A DNA stretch of 64,000 nucleotides from Membranipora membranacea (GCA_914767715.1 OU612072.1:12400001-12464000); one strand, 5' to 3'; positions 19,700-34,260 are shown, counted from the first letter of the stretch. Translations and numbers: made by a program. The notes: a model not told the origin generated them from the letters alone.

Positions 19700-21490
19700 A
19701 TCGATAGGTACGGTCCTGGGGAAATTAGCCAATAATTGGGCAGAATTCTTTACTTACTTAGAAATGCTTGAAACACTGTTTTGAGGTTCGAACTGACGTC
19801 CCTATATCTCATATGAAATACTAGCTCCCTGTGACGATGTGTTTTCTGTCGAGATATTTTGTAAGAAATCGACAAAAATCGATAGGTACGGTCCTGGGGA
19901 AATTAGCAAATAGTTGGGCATAATTCTGCACTCCCTCAGAAACGCTTGAAACATTGTTTTGAGGTTCGAACTGAAGTCCCTATATCTCATATGAAATATT
20001 AGCTCACTGCGACGATGCGTATTCTGTCGAGGTATTTTGTAAGAAATCAACAAAAATCGATAGGTACGGTCCTGGGGAAATTGGCCAATAATTGGGCATC
20101 ATTCTTTACTCGCTTAGAAATGCTTGAAACACTGTTTTGGGGTTCGAACTGACGTCCCTATATCTCCTAAAAAATATAAGCTCCCTGTGACGATGCGTAT
20201 TCTGTCGAGGTATTTTGTAAGAAATCGACAAAAATCGATAGGTACGGTCCTGGGGAAATTAGCCAATAATTGGGCAGAATTCTTTACTCACTTAGAAATG
20301 CTTGAAACACTGTTTTGAGGTTCGAACTGACGTCCCTATATCTCATATGAAATACTAGCTCCCTGTGACGATGTGTTTTCTGTCGAGATATTTTGTAAGA
20401 AATCGACAAAAATCGATAGGTACGGTCCTGGGGAAATTAGCAAATAATTGGGCATAATTCTTCACTCCCTCAGAAACGCTTGAAACACTATTTTGAGGTT
20501 CGAACTGACGTCCCTATATCTCATATGAAATATCTGCTCCCTGTGACGATGCGTATTCTGTCGAGATATTTTGTAAGAAATCGACAAAAATCGATAGGTA
20601 CGGTCCTGGGGAAATTAGCAAATAATTGGGCATAATTCTTTACTCCCTCAGAAACGCTTGAAACTCGGTTTTGAGGTTCAAAATGACGTCCCGATATCTC
20701 ATAAAAAATATAAGCTCCCTGTGACGATGCGTATTCTGTCGATGTATTTTGTAAGAAATCGACAAAAAACGATAGGTACGGTCCTGGGGAAATTAGCCAA
20801 TAATTGGGCAGAATTCTTTACTTACTTAGAAATGCTTGAAACACTGTTTTGAGGTTCGAACTGACGTCCCTATATCTCATATGAAATACTAGCTCCCTGT
20901 GACGATGTGTTTTCTGTCGAGATATTTTGTAAGAAATCGACAAAAATCGATAGGTACGGTCCTGGGGAAATTAGCAAATAGTTGGGCATAATTCTGCACT
21001 CCCTCAGAAACGCTTGAAACATTGTTTTGAGGTTCGAACTGAAGTCCCTATATCTCATATGAAATATTAGCTCACTGCGACGATGCGTATTCTGTCGAGG
21101 TTTTTTGTAAGAAATCAACAAAAATCAATAGGTACGGTCCTGGCTAAATTAGCCAATAATTGGGCAGAATTCTTTACTCCCTTAGAAACGCCTGAAACAC
21201 CGTTTTTAGGTTCGAACTGAAGTCCCTATATCTCATATGAAATATTAGCTCCCTGTGACGATGCGTATTCTGTCGAGATATTTTGTAAGAAATCGACAAA
21301 AATCGATAGGTACGGTCCTGGGGAAATTAGCAAATAATTGGGCATAATTCTTTACTCCCTCAGAAACGCTTGAAACTCGGTTTTGAGGTTCGAAATGACG
21401 TCCCGATATCTCATAAAAAATATAAGCTCCCTGCGACGATGCGTATTCTGTCGAGGTATTTTGTCGAGGTATTTTGTAAGAAATCAACAA
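19700..21490. repeat. Higher-order repeat block 1a (2861-bp offset)
   Basis: This block of about ten monomers reappears almost unchanged at 22560-24351, offset 2861 bp (16 monomers plus a 13-bp insertion). Variant monomers at 19802, 20124, 20658, 20870 and 21245 line up with 22663, 22985, 23519, 23731 and 24106. Conserved variant order across both blocks shows multi-monomer duplication. Confidence 0.85.
21451..21476. repeat. 13-bp duplication inside a monomer, copy 1
   Basis: TCGAGGTATTTTG is present twice in a row in this monomer only, making it 13 bp too long. The same lesion recurs at 24312-24337 and 26459-26484, marking those monomers as descendants of one event. Confidence 0.9.
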
Positions 21491-22559
21491 AAATCGATAG
21501 GTACGGTCCTGGGGAAATTGGCCAATAATTGGGCATAATTCTTTACTCCCTCAGAAACGCTTGAAACTCGGTTTTGAGGTTCGAAATGACGTCCCGATAT
21601 CTCATAAAAAATATAAGCTCCCTGTGACGATGCGTATTCTGTCGAGGTATTTTGTAAGAAATCGACAAAAATCGATAGGTACGGTCCTGGGGAAATTAGC
21701 CAATAATTGGGCAGAATTCTTTACTCACTTAGAAATGCTTGAAACACTGTTTTGAGGTTCGAACTGACGTCCCTATATCTCATATGAAATACTAGCTCCC
21801 TGTGACGATGTGTTTTCTGTCGAGATATTTTGTAAGAAATCGAGAAAAATCGATAGGTACGGTCCTGGGGAAATTAGCAAATAGTTGGGCATAATTCTGC
21901 ACTCCCTCAGAAACGCTTGAAACTCGGTTTTGAGGTTCGAAATGACGTCCCGATATCTCATAAAAAATATAAGCTCCCTGTGACGATGCGTATTCTGTCG
22001 AGGTATTTTGTAAGAAATCGACAAAAATCGATAGGTACGGTCCTGGGGAAATTAGCCAATAATTGGGCAGAATTCTTTACTCACTTAGAAATGCTTGAAA
22101 CACTGTTTTGAGGTTCGAACTGACGTCCCTATATATCATATGAAATACTAGCTCCCTGTGACGATGTGTTTTCTGTCGAGATATTTTGTAAGAAATCGAC
22201 AAAAATCGATAGGTACGGTCCTGGGGAAATTAGCAAATAATTGGGCATAATTCTTCACTCCCTCAGAAACGCTTGAAACACTATTTTGAGGTTCGAACTG
22301 ACGTCCCTATATCTCAAATGAAATATCTGTTCCCTGTGACGATGCGTATTCTGTCGAGATATTTTGTAAGAAATCGACAAAAATCGATAGGTACGGTCCT
22401 GGGGAAATTAGCAAATAATTGGGCATAATTCTTTACTCCCTCAGAAACGCTTGAAACTCGGTTTTGAGGTTCAAAATGACGTCCCGATATCTCATAAAAA
22501 ATATAAGCTCCCTGTGACGATGCGTATTCTGTCGATGTATTTTGTAAGAAATCGACAAA

Positions 22560-24351
22560 AAACGATAGGTACGGTCCTGGGGAAATTAGCCAATAATTGG
22601 GCAGAATTCTTTACTTACTTAGAAATGCTTGAAACACTGTTTTGAGGTTCGAACTGACGTCCCTATATCTCATATGAAATACTAGCTCCCTGTGACGATG
22701 TGTTTTCTGTCGAGATATTTTGTAAGAAATCGACAAAAATCGATAGGTACGGTCCTGGGGAAATTAGCAAATAGTTGGGCATAATTCTGCACTCCCTCAG
22801 AAACGCTTGAAACATTGTTTTGAGGTTCGAACTGAAGTCCCTATATCTCATATGAAATATTAGCTCACTGCGACGATGCGTATTCTGTCGAGGTATTTTG
22901 TAAGAAATCAACAAAAATCGATAGGTACGGTCCTGGGGAAATTGGCCAATAATTGGGCATCATTCTTTACTCGCTTAGAAATGCTTGAAACACTGTTTTG
23001 GGGTTCGAACTGACGTCCCTATATCTCATAAAAAATATAAGCTCCCTGTGACGATGCGTATTCTGTCGAGGTATTTTGTAAGAAATCGACAAAAATCGAT
23101 AGGTACGGTCCTGGGGAAATTAGCCAATAATTGGGCAGAATTCTTTACTCACTTAGAAATGCTTGAAACACTGTTTTGAGGTTCGAACTGACGTCCCTAT
23201 ATCTCATATGAAATATTAGCTCCCTGTGACGATGTGTTTTCTGTCGAGATATTTTGTAAGAAATCGACAAAAATCGATAGGTACGGTCCTGGGGAAATTA
23301 GCAAATAATTGGGCATAATTCTTCACTCCCTCAGAAACGCTTGAAACACTATTTTGAGGTTCGAACTGACGTCCCTATATCTCATATGAAATATCTGCTC
23401 CCTGTGACGATGCGTATTCTGTCGAGATATTTTGTAAGAAATCGACAAATATCGATAGGTACGGTCCTGGGGAAATTAGCAAATAATTGGGCATAATTCT
23501 TTACTCCCTCAGAAACGCTTGAAACTCGGTTTTGAGGTTCAAAATGACGTCCCGATATCTCATAAAAAATATAAGCTCCCTGTGACGATGCGTATTCTGT
23601 CGATGTATTTTGTAAGAAATCGACAAAAAACGATAGGTACGGTCCTGGGGAAATTAGCCAATAATTGGGCAGAATTCTTTACTTACTTAGAAATGCTTGA
23701 AACACTGTTTTGAGGTTCGAACTGACGTCCCTATATCTCATATGAAATACTAGCTCCCTGTGACGATGTGTTTTCTGTCGAGATATTTTGTAAGAAATCG
23801 ACAAAAATCGATAGGTACGGTCCTGGGGAAATTAGCAAATAGTTGGGCATAATTCTGCACTCCCTCAGAAACGCTTGAAACATTGTTTTGAGGTTCGAAC
23901 TGAAGTCCCTATATCTCATATGAAATATTAGCTCACTGCGACGATGCGTATTCTGTCGAGGTTTTTTGTAAGAAATCAACAAAAATCAATAGGTACGGTC
24001 CTGGCTAAATTAGCCAATAATTGGGCAGAATTCTTTACTCCCTTAGAAACGCCTGAAACACCGTTTTTAGGTTCGAACTGAAGTCCCTATATCTCATATG
24101 AAATATTAGCTCCCTGTGACGATGCGTATTCTGTCGAGATATTTTGTAAGAAATCGACAAAAATCGATAGGTACGGTCCTGGGGAAATTAGCAAATAATT
24201 GGGCATAATTCTTTACTCCCTCAGAAACGCTTGAAACTCGGTTTTGAGGTTCGAAATGACGTCCCGATATCTCATAAAAAATATAAGCTCCCTGCGACGA
24301 TGCGTATTCTGTCGAGGTATTTTGTCGAGGTAGTTTGTAAGAAATCAACAA
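22560..24351. repeat. Higher-order repeat block 1b (2861-bp offset)
   Basis: Second copy of the block at 19700-21490. After 24351 the two copies part: this one skips a monomer present in the first, so the next segment matches at offset 2683 (21773 to 24456). That is the footprint of unequal exchange. Confidence 0.85.
24312..24337. repeat. 13-bp duplication inside a monomer, copy 2
   Basis: Same duplication as at 21451-21476, with one substitution (TAGTTTG) in the second unit, so it arose before this copy diverged. Confidence 0.9.
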
Positions 24352-24455
24352 AAATCGATAGGTACGGTCCTGGGGAAATTAGCCAATAATTGGGCAGAAT
24401 TCTTTACTCACTTAGAAATGCTTGAAACACTGTTTTGAGGTTCGAACTGACGTCC

Positions 24456-25780
24456 CTATATCTCATATGAAATGCTAGCTCCCTGTGACGATGTGTTTTC
24501 TGTCGAGATATTTTGTAAGAAATCGAGAAAAATCGATAGGTACGGTCCTGGGGAAATTAGCAAATAGTTGGGCATAATTCTGCACTCCCTCAGAAACGCT
24601 TGAAACTCGGTTTTGAGGTTCGAAATGACGTCCCGATATCTCATAAAAAATATAAGCTCCCTGTGACGATGCGTATTCTGTCGAGGTATTTTGTAAGAAA
24701 TCGACATAAATCGATAGGTACGGTCCTGGGGAAATTAGCCAATAATTGGGCAGAATTCTTTACTCACTTAGAAATGCCTGAAACACTGTATTGAGGTTCG
24801 AACTGACGTCCCTATATCTCATATGAAATATCTGCTCCCTGTGACGATGCGTTTTCTGTCGAGGTTTTTTGCAAGAAATCAACAAAAATCGATAGGTACG
24901 GTCCTGGGGAAATTAGCCAATAATTGGGCAGAATTCTTTACTCCCTTAGAAACGCTTTAAACTCTGTTTTGTGATTCGAAATCACGTCTCTATATCTCAT
25001 ATGAAATATTAGCTCCCTGTGACGATGCGTTTTCTGTCGAGATATTTTGTAAGAAATCGACAAAATTCGATAGGTACGGTCCTGGGGAAATTAGCCAATA
25101 ATTGGGCAGAATTCTTTACTCACTTAGAAATGCTTGAAACACTGTTTTGAGGTTCGAACTGACGTCCCTATATCTCATATGAAATATCTGCTCCCTGTGA
25201 CGATGCGTTTTCTGTCGAGGTTTTTTGCAAGAAATCAACAAAAATCGATAGGTACGGTCCTAGGGAGGTAAGCCAATAATTGGGCACAATTCTTACTTGC
25301 TTAGAAACGCTTGAAACTCTGTTTTGAGGTTCGAACTGACGTCCCTATATCTCATATGAAATATTAGCTCCCTGTGACGATGCGTATTCTGTCGAGATAT
25401 TTTGTAAGAAATCGACAAAATCGATAGGTTCGGTCCAGGGGAAATTAGCAAATAATTGGGCATAATTCTTTACTCTCTAAGAAACGCTTGAAACACTGTT
25501 TTGAGGTTCGAACTGACGTCCCTATATCTCATATGAAATATTAGCTCACTGCGACGATGCGTATTCTGTCGAGGTTTTTTGCAAGAAATCAACAAAAATC
25601 GATAGGTACGATCCTAAGGAAATTAGCCAACAATCTGGCAGAATTCTTTACTCGCTTAGAAACGCTTGAAACTCTGTTTTGAGGTTCGAAATGACGTCCC
25701 TATATCTCATATGAAATATTAGCTCCCTGTGACGATGCGTATTCTGTCGAGATATTTTGTAAGAAATTGACAAAAAACGA
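24456..25780. repeat. Higher-order repeat block 2a (2325-bp offset)
   Basis: Matches 26781-28105 at an offset of 2325 bp. Both contain the unusual variants TTTGTGATTCGAAATCACGTC and GGGAGGTAAGCCAATAATTG in the same order, which occur in few other monomers. Confidence 0.75.
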
Positions 25781-26458
25781 TAGGTACGGTCCTGGGGAAA
25801 TTAGCCAATAATTGGGCAGAATTCTTTACTTACTTAGAAATGCTTGAAACACTGTTTTGAGGTTCGAACTGACGTCCCTATATCTCATATGAAATACTAG
25901 CTCCCTGTGACGATGTGTTTTCTGTCGAGATATTTTGTAAGAAATCGACAAAAATCGATAGGTACGGTCCTGGGGAAATTAGCAAATAGTTGGGCATAAT
26001 TCTGCACTCCCTCAGAAACGCTTGAAACATTGTTTTGAGGTTCGAACTGAAGTCCCTATATCTCATATGAAATATTAGCTCACTGCGACGATGCGTATTC
26101 TGTCGAGGTTTTTTGTAAGAAATCAACAAAAATCAATAGGTACGGTCCTGGCTAAATTAGCCAATAATTGGGCAGAATTCTTTACTCCCTTAGAAACGCC
26201 TGAAACACCGTTTTTAGGTTCGAACTGAAGTCCCTATATCTCATATAAAATATTAGCTCCCTGTGACGATGCGTATTCTGTCGAGATATTTTGTAAGAAA
26301 TCGACAAAAATCGATAGGTACGGTCCTGGGGAAATTAGCAAATAATTGGGCATAATTCTTTACTCCCTCAGAAACGCTTGAAACTCGGTTTTGAGGCTCG
26401 AAATGACGTCCCGATATCTCATAAAAAATATAAGCTCCCTGCGACGATGCGTATTCTG

Positions 26459-26484
26459 TCGAGGTATTTTGTCGAGGTATTTTG
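26459..26484. repeat. 13-bp duplication inside a monomer, copy 3
   Basis: Third copy of the lesion seen at 21451 and 24312, here within a block that matches 20870-22110 at an offset of 5008 bp. Confidence 0.9.
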
Positions 26485-26780
26485 TAAGAACTCAACAAAA
26501 ATCGATAGGTACGGTCCTGGGGAAATTGGCCAATAATTGGGCATAATTCTTTACTCCCTCAGAAACGCTTGAAACTCGGTTTTGAGGTTCGAAATGACGT
26601 CCCGATATCTCATAAAAAATATAAGCTCCCTGTGACGATGCGTATTCTGTCGAGGTATTTTGTAAGAAATCGACAAAAATCGATAGGTACGGTCCTGGGG
26701 AAATTAGCCAATAATTGGGCAGAATTCTTTACTCACTTAGAAATGCTTGAAACACTGTTTTGAGGTTCGAACTGACGTCC

Positions 26781-28105
26781 CTATATCTCATATGAAATGC
26801 TAGCTCCCTGTGACGATGTGTTTTCTGTCGAGATATTTTGTAAGAAATCGACAAAAATCGATAGGTACGGTCCTGGGGAAATTAGCAAATAGTTGGGCAT
26901 AATTCTGCACTCCCTCATAAACGCTTGAAACTCGGTTTTGAGGTTCGAAATGACGTCCCGATATCTCATAAAAAATATAAGCTCCCTGTGACGATGCGTA
27001 TTCTGTCGAGGTATTTTGTAAGAAATCGACATAAATCGATAGGTACGGTCCTGGGGAAATTAGCCAATAATTGGGCAGAATTCTTTACTCACTTAGAAAT
27101 GCCTGAAACACTGTATTGAGGTTCGAACTGACGTCCCTATATCTCATATGAAATATCTGCTCCCTGTGACGATGCATTTTCTGTCGAGGTTTTTTGCAAG
27201 AAATCAACAAAAATCGATAGGTACGGTCCTGGGGAAATTAGCCAATAATTGGGCAGAATTCTTTACTCCCTTAGAAACGCTTTAAACTCTGTTTTGTGAT
27301 TCGAAATCACGTCTCTATATCTCATATGAAATATTAGCTCCCTGTGACGATGCGTATTCTGTCGAGATATTTTGTAAGAAATCGACAAAATTCGATAGGT
27401 ACGGTCCTGGGGAAATTAGCCAATAATTGGGCAGAATGCTTTACTCACTTAGAAATGCTTGAAACACTGTTTTGAGGTTCGAACTGACGTCCCTATATCT
27501 CATATGAAATATCTGCTCCCTGTGACGATGCGTTTTCTGTCGAGGTTTTTTGCAAGAAATCAACAAAAATCGATAGGTACGGTCCTAGGGAGGTAAGCCA
27601 ATAATTGGGCAGAATTCTTACTTGCTTAGAAACGCTTGAAACTCTGTTTTGAGGTTCGAACTGACGTCCCTATATCTCATATGAAATATTAGCTCCCTGT
27701 GACGACGCGTATTCTGTCGAGATATTTTGTAAGAAATCGACAAATTCGATAGGTTCGGTCCAGGGGAAATTAGCAAATAATTGGGCATAATTCTTTACTC
27801 TCTAAGAAACGCTTGAAACACTGTTTTGAGGTTCGAACTGACGTCCCTATATCTCATATGAAATATTAGCTCACTGCGACGATGCGTATTCTGTCGAGGT
27901 TTTTTGCAAGAAATCAACAAAAATCGATAGGTACGGTCCTAAGGAAATTAGCCAACAATCTGGCAGAATTCTTTACTCGCTTAGAAACGCTTGAAACTCT
28001 GTTTTGAGGTTCGAAATGACGTCCCTATATCTCATATGAAATATTAGCTCCCTGTGACGATGCGTATTCTGTCGAGATATTTTGTAAGAAATTGACAAAA
28101 ATCGA
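26781..28105. repeat. Higher-order repeat block 2b (2325-bp offset)
   Basis: Second copy of the block at 24456-25780, with scattered point differences (for example GCATTTTCTG for GCGTTTTCTG near 27175). Confidence 0.75.
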
Positions 28106-29056
28106 TAGGTACGGTCCTGGGGAAATTAGCCAATAAATGGGGAGAATTCTTTACTCACTTAGAAATGCTTGAAACACTGTTTTGAGGTTCGAACTGACGT
28201 CCCTATATCTCATATGAAATATCTGCTCCCTGTGACGATGCGTTTTCTGTCGAGGTTTTTTGCAAGAAATCAACAAAAATCGATAGGTACGGTCCTGGGG
28301 AGGTAAGCCAATAATTGGGCAGAATTCTTACTTGCTTAGAAACGCTTGAAACTCTGTTTTGAGGTTCGAACTGACGTCCCTATATCTCATATGAAATATT
28401 AGCTCCCTGTGACGATGCGTATTCTGTCGAGATATTTTGTAAGAAATCGACAAAATCGATAGGTGCGGTCCAGGGGAAATTAGCAAATAATTGGGCATAA
28501 TTCTTTACTCTCTCAGAAACGCTTGAAACACTGTTTTTAGGTTCGAAATGACGTCCCTATATCTCATATGAAATATCTGCTCCCTGTGACGATGCGTTTT
28601 CTGTCGAGCTTTTTTGCAAGAAATCAACAAAAATCGATAGGTACGGTCCTAAGGAAATTAGCCAATAATCTGGCAGAATTCTTTACTCGCTTAGAAACGT
28701 TTGAATCTCTGTTTTGAGGTTCGAAATGACGTCCCTATATCTCATATGAAATATTAGCTCCCTGTGCCGATGCGTATTCTGTCGAGATATTTTGTAAGAA
28801 ATTGACAAAAATCGATAGGTACGGTCCTGGGGAAATTAGCCAATAATTGGGGAGAATTCTTTACTCACTTAGAAATGCTTGAAACACTGTTTTGAGGTTC
28901 GAACTGACGTCCCTATATCTCATATAAAATATTAGCTCCCTGTGACGATGCGTATTCTGTCGAGGTATTTTGTAAGAAATCAACAAAGATCGATAGGTAC
29001 GGTCCTGGGGAAATTAGCAAATAATTGGGCATAATTCTTTACTCCCTCAGAAACGC

Positions 29057-30141
29057 TTGAAACTCGGTTTTGAGGTTCGAAATGACGTCCCGATATCTCA
29101 TATGAAATATCTGCTCCCTGTGACGATGCGTATTCTGTCGAGGTATTTTGTAAGAAATCGACAAAAATCGATAGGTACGGTCCTGGGGAAATTAGCCAAT
29201 AATTGGGCAGAATTCTTTACTCACTTAGAAATGCTTGAAACACTGTTTTGAGGTTCGAACTGACGTCCCTATATCTCATATGAAATATCTGCTCCCTGTG
29301 ACGATGCGTTTTCTGTCGAGGTTTTTTGCAAGAAATCAACAAAAATCGATAGGTACGGTCCTGGGGAAATTAGCCAATAATTGGGCAGAATTCTTTACTC
29401 CCTTAGAAACGCTTGAAACTCTGTTTTGAGGTTCGAAATCACGTCCCTATATCTCATATGAAATATTAGCTCACTGCGACGATGCGTATTCTGTCGAGAT
29501 ATTTTGTAAGAAATCAACAAAAATCGATAGGTACGGTCCTGGGGAAATTAGCCAATAATTGGGCAGAATTCTTTACTCCCTTAGAAACGCTTGAAACTCT
29601 GTTTTGAGGTTCGAAATCATGTCCCTATATCTCATATGAAATATTAGCTCACTGCGACGATGCGTATTCTGTCGAGATATTTTGTAAGAAATCAACAAAA
29701 ATCGATAGGTACGGTCCTGGGGAAATTAGCCAATAATTGGGCAGAATTCTTTACTCCCTCAGAAACGCTTGAAACTCGGTTTTGAGGTTCGAAATGACGT
29801 CCCGATATCTCATATGAAATATAAGCTCCCTGTGACGATGCGTATTCTGTCGAGGTATTTTGTAAGAAATCGACAAAAATCGATAGGTACGGTCCTGGGG
29901 AAATTAGCCAATAATTGGGCAGAATTCTTTACTCACTTAGAAATGCTTGAAACACTGTTTTGAGGTTCGAACTGACGTCCCTATATCTCATATGAAATAT
30001 CTGCTCCCTGTGACGATGCGTTTTCTGTCGAGGTTTTTTGCAAGAAATCAACAAAAATCGATAGGTACGGTCCTGGGGAAATTAGCCAATAATTGGGCAG
30101 AATTCTTTACTCCCTTAGAAACGCTTGAAACTCTGTTTTGA
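29057..30141. repeat. Four-monomer higher-order repeat (712 bp)
   Basis: The monomer series starting at 29057 and 29235 is repeated at 29769 and 29947, exactly 712 bp (four monomers) later, with only a few differences. It is the shortest clear higher-order unit in the window. Confidence 0.8.
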
Positions 30142-31547
30142 GGTTCGAAATCATGTCCCTATATCTCATATGAAATATTAGCTCACTGCGACGATGCGTA
30201 TTCTGTCGAGATATTTTGTAAGAAATCAACAAAAATCGATAGGTACGGTCCTGGGGAAATTAGCCAATAATTGGGCAGAATTCTTTACTCGCTTAGAAAT
30301 GGTTGAAACACGGTTTTGAGGTTCGAACTGACGTCCCTATATCTCATATGAAATATTAGCTCACTGCGACGATGCGTATTCTGTCGAGATATTTTGTAAG
30401 AAATCGACAAAATCGATAGGTGCGGTCCAGGGGAAATTAGCAAATAATTGGGCATAATTCTTTAGTCTCTCAGAAACGCTTGAAACACTGTTTTTAGGTT
30501 CGAACTGACGTCCCTATATCTCATATGAAATATTAGCTCACTGCGACGATGCGTATTCTGTCGAGGTTTTTTGCAAGAAATCAACAAAAATCGATAGGTA
30601 CGGTCCTAAGGAAATTAGCCAATAATCTGGCAGAATTCTTTACTCGCTTAGAAACGCTTGAAACTCTGTTTTGAGGTTCGAAATGACGTCCCTATATCTC
30701 ATATGAAATATTAGCTCCCTGTGACGATGCGTATTCTGTCGAGATATTTTGTAAGAAATCGACAAAAATCGATAGGTACGGTCATGGGGAAATTAGCAAA
30801 TAATTGGGCAGAATTCTTTAATCCCTTAGAAACGCTTGAAACACTGTTTTGAGGTTCGAACTGACGTCCCTATATCTCATATGAAATACTAGCTCCCTGT
30901 GACGATGTGTTTTCTGTCGAGATATTTTGTAAGAAATCGACAAAAATCGATAGGTACGGTCCTGGGGAAATTGGCCAATAATTGGGCAGAATTCTTTACT
31001 CGCTTAGAAATGCTTGAAACACTGTTTTGGGGTTCGAACTGACGTCCCTATATCTCATATGAAATATAAGCTCCCTGTGACGATGCGTATTCTGTCGAGG
31101 TATTTTGTAAGAAATCGACAAAAATCGATAGGTACGGTCCTGGGGAAATTAGCCAATAATTGGGCAGAATTCTTTACTCCCTCAGAAACGCTTGAAACTC
31201 GGTTTTGAGGTTCGAAATGACGTCCCGATATCTCATAAAAAATATAAGCTCCCTGTGACGATGCGTATTCTGTCGAGGTATTTTGTAAGAAATCGACAAA
31301 AATCGATAGGTACGGTCCTGGGGAAATTAGCCAATAATTGGGCAGAATTCTTTACTCGCTTAGAAATGCTTGAAACACTGTTTTGGGGTTCGAACTGACG
31401 TCCCTATATCTCCTAAAAAATATAAGCTCCCTGTGACGATGCGTATTCTGTCGAGGTATTTTGTAAGAAATCGACAAAAATCGATAGGTACGGTCCTGGG
31501 GAAATTAGCCAATAATTGGGCAGAATTCTTTACTCCCTCAGAAACGC

Positions 31548-34260
31548 TTGAAACTCGGTTTTGAGGTTCGAAATGACGTCCCGATATCTCATAAAAAATA
31601 TAAGCTCCCTGTGACGATGCGTATTCTGTCGAGGTATTTTGTAAGAAATCGACGAAAATCGATAGGTACGGTCCTGGGGAAATTAGCCAATAATTGGGCA
31701 GAATTCTATACTCACTTAGAAATGCTTGAAACACTGTTTTGAGGTTCGAACTGACGTCCCTATATCTCATATGAAATACTAGCTCCCTTTGACGATGCGT
31801 ATTCTGTCGAGATGTTTTGTAAGAAATCGACAAAAATCGATAGGTACGGTCTTGGGGAAATTAGCAAATAATTGGGCATAATTCTTCACTCTCTCAGAAA
31901 CGCTTGAAACACTGTTTTGAGGTTCGAACTGACGTCCCTATATCTCATATGAAATATCTGCTCCCTGTGACGATGCGTATTCTGTCGAGATATTGTGTAA
32001 GGAATCGACAAAAATCGATAGGTACGGTCCTGGGGAAATTAGCAAATAATTGGGCATAATTCTTTACTCCCTCAGAAACGCTTGAAACTCGGTTTTGAGG
32101 TTCGAAATGACGTCCCGATATCTCATAAAAAATATAAGCTCCCTGTGACGATGCGTATTCTGTCGAGGTATTTTGTAAGAAATCGACAAAAATCGATAGG
32201 TACGGTCCTGGGGAAATTAGCCAATAATTGGGCAGAATTCTTTACTCACTTAGAAATGCTTGAAACACTGTTTTGAGGTTCGAACTGACGTCCCTATATC
32301 TCATATGAAATATTAGCTCCCTGTGACGATGCGTTTTCTGTCGAGATATTTTGTAAGAAATCGACAAAAATCGATAGGCACGGTCCTGGGGAAATTAGCA
32401 AATAGTTGGGCATAATTCTGCACTCCCTCAGAAACGCTTGAAACACTGTTTTGAGGTTCGAACTGACGTCCCTATATCTCATATGAAATATTAGCTCACT
32501 GCGACGATGCGTATTCTGTCGAGGTTTTTTGTAAGAAATCAACAAAAATCGATAGGTACGGTCCTGGCGAAATTAGCCAATAATTGGGCAGAATTCTTTA
32601 CTCCCTTAGAAACGCTTGTAACACCGTTTTTAGGTTCGAACTGAAGTCCCTATATCTCATATGAAATATTAGCTCCCTGTGACGATGCGTATTCTGTCGA
32701 GATATTTTGTAAGAAATCGACAAGAATCGATAGGTACGGTCATGGGGAAATTAGCAAATAATTGGGCATAATTCTTTACTCCCTCAGAAACGCTTGAAAC
32801 TCTATTTTGAGGTTCGAAATCACGTCCCTATATCTCATATGAAATATTAGCTCCCTGTGACGATGCGTATTCTGTCGAGATATTTTGTAAGAAATTGACA
32901 AAAATCGATAGGTACGGTCCTGGGGAAATTAGCCAATAATTGGGCAGAATTCTTTACTCACTTAGAAATGCTTGAAACACTGTTTTGAGGTTCGAACTGA
33001 CGTCCCTATATCTCATATGAAATACTAGCTCCCTGTGACGATGTGTTTTCTGTCGAGATATTTTGTAAGAAATCGACAAAACTCAATAGGTACGGTCCTG
33101 GGGAAATTAGCAAATAATTGGGCATAATTCTTCACTCTCTCAGAAACGCTTAAAACACTGTTTTGAGGTTCGAACTGACGTCCCTATATCTCATATGAAA
33201 TATCTGCTCCCTGTGACGATGCGTATTCTGTCGAGATATTTTGTAAGGAATCGACAAAAATCGATAGGTACGGTCCTGGGGAAATTAGCAAATAATTGGG
33301 CATAATTCTTTACTCCCTCAGAAACGCTTGAAACTCGGTTTTGAGGTTCGAAATGACGTCCCGATATCTCATAAAAAATATAAGCTCCCTGTGACGATGC
33401 GTATTCTGTCGAGGTATTTTGTAAGAAATCGACATAAATCGATAGGTACGGTCCTGGGGAAATTAGCCAATAATTGGGCAGAATTCTTTACTCACTTAGA
33501 AATGCCTGACACACTGTATTGAGGTTCGAACTGACGTCCCTATATCTCATATGAAATATCTGCTCCCTGTGACAATGCATTTTCTGTCGAGGTTTTTTGC
33601 AAGAAATCAACAAAAATCGATAGGTACAGTCCTGGGGAAATTAGCAAATAATTGGGCATAATTCTTTACTCCCTCAGAAACGCTTGAAACTCGGTTTTGA
33701 GGTTCGAAATGACGTCCCGATATCTCATAAAAAATATAAGCTCCCTGTGACGATGCGTATTCTGTCGAGGTATTTTGTAAGAAATCGACAAAAATCGATA
33801 GGTACGGTCCTGGGGAAATTAGCCAATAATTGGGCAGAATTCTATACTCACTTAGAAATGCTTGAAACACTGTTTTGAGGTTCGAACTGACGTCCCTATA
33901 TCTCATATGAAATACTAGCTCCCTGTGACGATGTGTTTTCTGTCGAGATATTTTGTAAGAAATCGACAAAAATCGATAGGTACGGTCCTGGGGAAATTAG
34001 CAAATAGTTGGGCATAATTCTGCACTCCCTCAGAAACGCTTGAAACACTGTTTTGAGGTTCGAACTGACGTCCCTATATCTCATATGAAATATTAGCTCA
34101 CTGCGACGATGCGTATTCTGTCGAGGTTTTTTGTAAGAAATCAACAAAAATCGATAGGTACGGTCCTGGCGAAATTAGCCAATAATTGGGCAGAATTCTT
34201 TACTCCCTTAGAAACGCTTGTAACACCGTTTTTAGGTTCGAACTGAAGTCCCTATATCTC
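31548..34260. repeat. Higher-order repeat block 3a (8545-bp offset)
   Basis: Monomers at 32294, 33328, 33607, 33684 and 33896 have counterparts at 40839, 41873, 42152, 42229 and 42441, always 8545 bp away (48 monomers plus one base). The start of the block also matches 37601-38329 at 6053 bp. Confidence 0.8.

Noticed and set aside
31360-31833. 157-residue minus-strand frame in the array
   Set aside because: It spans almost three monomers whose three frames happen to be open. It is not maintained in matching higher-order copies and shows no domain.
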